Assembly: GCA_003697065.1 (NCBI GenBank)
Contig: RFFY01000058.1
Location: 1-14,734 of the forward strand
DNA length: 14,734 bases
Reading direction: 5' to 3'
Source of the DNA: Actinomyces sp.
GTDB lineage: Bacteria; Actinomycetota; Acidimicrobiia; Acidimicrobiales; Aldehydirespiratoraceae
Shown: positions 13,006 to 14,734 of the stretch, in pieces
How positions within the stretch are numbered: position 1 is the stretch's first letter
Layout of the letters: each line of letters begins with the position of its first letter
Program-made: the position numbers and the translations under genes
The notes under the pieces: model-generated
Database searches by the model: none
Told to the model about the DNA's origin: nothing
Seen by the model: the letters and a program-made list of their open reading frames with translations, nothing else

Positions 13006-13789
13006 CGCTGCTCGTTGCTGCCGTTTTTGCGAAAATCGTGATCGCCTCATAGAGCGCCTCGAAGTAGTCACCTGCCGTCACCGTCTTTACGACGTCGCTA
13101 CGGAAATCGACAATGCCGAAGTGCGTGCCCGGCCCGTCCTCATAGTGCGGGTCCTCGTAGCGCAACAGATAAACGCCATCGTCACCGCCGAGCACCTCAC
13201 GTACGTAGTCGCGAGCGACAGCTGTCGGCAGCCTCAGCACGATGTCCGTCGTCGGATAACGCAAGCCCGTCAACGCATCGTAGTCGCATCCCTGCTGCGC
13301 CAGGAGGCCACGCAGCCACAGCCACGCCGCCCTTGCGTCATCGAATACGGTGGTCAGGTCGGTGTCGTAGCGCAGGCCGTCTTCGTCGATTTCGCTCACC
13401 GAAATGCGATAGCGCTGCTCGCCACGGCTCAGCGTCACGTGCAGCCAGTGTGGCGTCACCGTGTCGAACAAGATGCGCTCACCCTCGATGCCGTGCAGTA
13501 CGCTATGCGCCTCGAACGTCGCCTCACGCAAAAACGCCAGCGTACTGCGGAACACCTCGTCCTTCGTCATGCGCAAGACCATCGATTCGTACTGCTTGGC
13601 AAGCAGCGGCGCGTCGAAGTAGCGAGAAAGGTCGTAGCGGTACACGATGTACGGCCCATCGATCACGAAGACGTCCACCTGTCCGCCGTCAATCTTCGTG
13701 ACGAGGCCGTCCTGGCGTCTGTCGCCCATGCGCTTGCGGTCGATCAGCGGGTGCCGCAGCCCCGCTGTTGTTAGCAGTGTATGCGCCAT
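12995..13789 (-). CDS. Small array protein, 264 aa, paralog of the 254-aa protein
   Basis: Shares RYDLSRYF (51-58) and LAKQYESMVLRMTKD (63-77) with the 254-aa protein two genes downstream. After that block: EAHSVLHGIEGERILFD (93-109), a second unit RYRISVSEIDEDGLRYDTDL (126-145) with helix DDARAAWLWLRGLLA (150-164), and a third ending in GTHFGIVDFRSDVVKTV (221-237) with helix DYFEALYEAITIFAKT (241-256). The phrase Y-D-x-D-L-x-x-x-F (141-149) recalls the D-L-S-G-x-F block of the 179- and 183-aa proteins, supporting a common module. Start at ATG 13789, 4 bp after the preceding stop, behind the A-rich leader AAAAAACTAAAACA. No catalytic motif recognised. Confidence 0.88.
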   Translation of the reverse strand: MAHTLLTTAGLRHPLIDRKRMGDRRQDGLVTKIDGGQVDVFVIDGPYIVYRYDLSRYFDAPLLAKQYESMVLRMTKDEVFRSTLAFLREATFEAHSVLHGIEGERILFDTVTPHWLHVTLSRGEQRYRISVSEIDEDGLRYDTDLTTVFDDARAAWLWLRGLLAQQGCDYDALTGLRYPTTDIVLRLPTAVARDYVREVLGGDDGVYLLRYEDPHYEDGPGTHFGIVDFRSDVVKTVTAGDYFEALYEAITIFAKTAATSSDEA

Positions 13790-13793
13790 TGTT

Positions 13794-14714
13794 TTAGTTT
13801 TTTGACTCGAGTGCGAAGGGCGCTACCGTAAAACGCTTCGGATACGTGATGACGCCAACGCTGCGCGGCCCCGCCAGGATCGTGTGTGCGGCGCCGCAGC
13901 CGTAGATGCGATCATACGCATGACCTGCTACCGCCACCGCACGCACCTCGCCTTCGATATGCATCTTGTTTGCGTAGTCGATGTACGCATGTCCCGTTAC
14001 CAGCTTCGTCTTCCACGTCTCGCCAAGCACGTGCCGCTGGTAACGAAAGGCGCCCCATACGTTCATGCCGTAACGCCACACCTTGTCGCCCCAGTCGCGA
14101 TACAGACGACGCGTAGGATCGACATATCGTGCCATGCCTCGAAACACCTTTCCGCCTGCCGTCACCACGTCGTCGCCCACCACCGCATAGCGCATTAACG
14201 TATGCCGCTTGCCGTCAGTCACCGTCACCGTACCCGACAGCAGACGCCCCGCCTCGATAGCCGTCGGTCGTTTCAATTCCGTGACGCCAACGCCACACGC
14301 CACGTAGCCGCCTTCGACACCTTCGCCCCACAGCGTGCCCGTAAACGCATTCGACCACGCCACCTCGTCGAAACAGCCAGGCAACGGCCCCGCATCGTAC
14401 AAGCCAAAGTCGCACCCACGAATACCGAAAATGCGATATGGCCCCGTAAACAAAACGCAACCGTCACCTGCGTGCACGCCGTCGTACCAGCTGTCGTTAA
14501 GACACCAGACGAGCGGCGAGCCACCGTACACGCCAAAACGCAATCGATACTGCGTCGCAAAAACGCCGTCGATAACGTATCGCTCATCCGCCGAAGCCCA
14601 CTGGTACTTCTCGCTCACGTAACGACGACCCTCGCCCAATTCGATCAGCCCGCCAACACGTAGCGGATCCCCCGCACTGCGTACCTCCGCAATACGGTAG
14701 CGTCTGTCGAACAT
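13794..14714 (-). CDS. Unknown 306-aa protein, first array gene in view (start uncertain)
   Basis: Not recognised. At least 306 aa, rich in Gly, Tyr and Trp and probably almost all beta-strand, for example VWCLNDSWYDGV (69-80), GGYVACGVGVTEL (135-147), GTVTVTDGKRHTLMRYAVVG (161-180). RYVIDGVFATQYRLRF (45-60) vaguely recalls motif B of the large paralogs, and its tail ALESKN resembles their IEIKN and SKSKT ends. Five cysteines are scattered without a metal-site pattern. The start is uncertain: the frame is open to the edge (TPYDPA before the Met) and the ATG at 14714 lacks the A-rich leader seen at other non-overlapping starts, so the protein may begin outside. Alternatively a TGA at 14734-14732 in another frame ends an upstream gene. 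Confidence 0.8.
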   Translation of the reverse strand: MFDRRYRIAEVRSAGDPLRVGGLIELGEGRRYVSEKYQWASADERYVIDGVFATQYRLRFGVYGGSPLVWCLNDSWYDGVHAGDGCVLFTGPYRIFGIRGCDFGLYDAGPLPGCFDEVAWSNAFTGTLWGEGVEGGYVACGVGVTELKRPTAIEAGRLLSGTVTVTDGKRHTLMRYAVVGDDVVTAGGKVFRGMARYVDPTRRLYRDWGDKVWRYGMNVWGAFRYQRHVLGETWKTKLVTGHAYIDYANKMHIEGEVRAVAVAGHAYDRIYGCGAAHTILAGPRSVGVITYPKRFTVAPFALESKN

Positions 14715-14734
14715 CGCAGGATCGTAAGGCGTCA

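Overview
The window reads as a piece of a phage or other mobile element, most likely from a Bacteroidota host. The host call rests on one promoter whose boxes (TTTG, 20-bp spacer, TATCTTTG at 2173-2204, minus strand) match the Bacteroidota -33/-7 consensus, and on the lack of Shine-Dalgarno sequences: starts that do not overlap an upstream gene have A-rich leaders instead. The phage call rests on a helicase, densely packed unrecognised genes on one strand and many gene overlaps. No capsid, terminase, portal or integrase gene is visible, so 'phage' is inference. Every supported gene is on the minus strand; no tRNA, rRNA, CRISPR array or insertion sequence was seen.

Right to left, in the direction of transcription, there are two units. 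Unit 1 (about 14714 down to 2525, probably starting beyond the right edge) has 16 genes joined end to end by ATGA overlaps, 8-bp overlaps or gaps of 3-11 bp. It starts with a 306-aa protein, followed by seven small proteins (153-264 aa), five large proteins (323-360 aa) that are clearly paralogous to each other, two further unrecognised proteins (195 and 344 aa) and two small membrane proteins. It ends at a strong intrinsic terminator (2484-2516). The gap after it holds three copies of an 18-bp direct repeat (2422-2475).

Unit 2 starts at the promoter at 2173-2204. It runs through a doubtful 92-aa single-pass membrane ORF, a 229-aa unknown protein, a 409-aa superfamily 2 DEAH-type helicase, and a gene that leaves the window on the left (230 to 1).

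The main observation is unit 1, a coupled polycistron of diverged paralogs. The five large proteins share ordered motifs at almost constant spacing. Many of the small ones look built from a similar strand-strand-helix module. None has a catalytic motif or signal peptide that I recognise. Their function is unknown; a diversified set of accessory or host-interaction proteins is one possibility.
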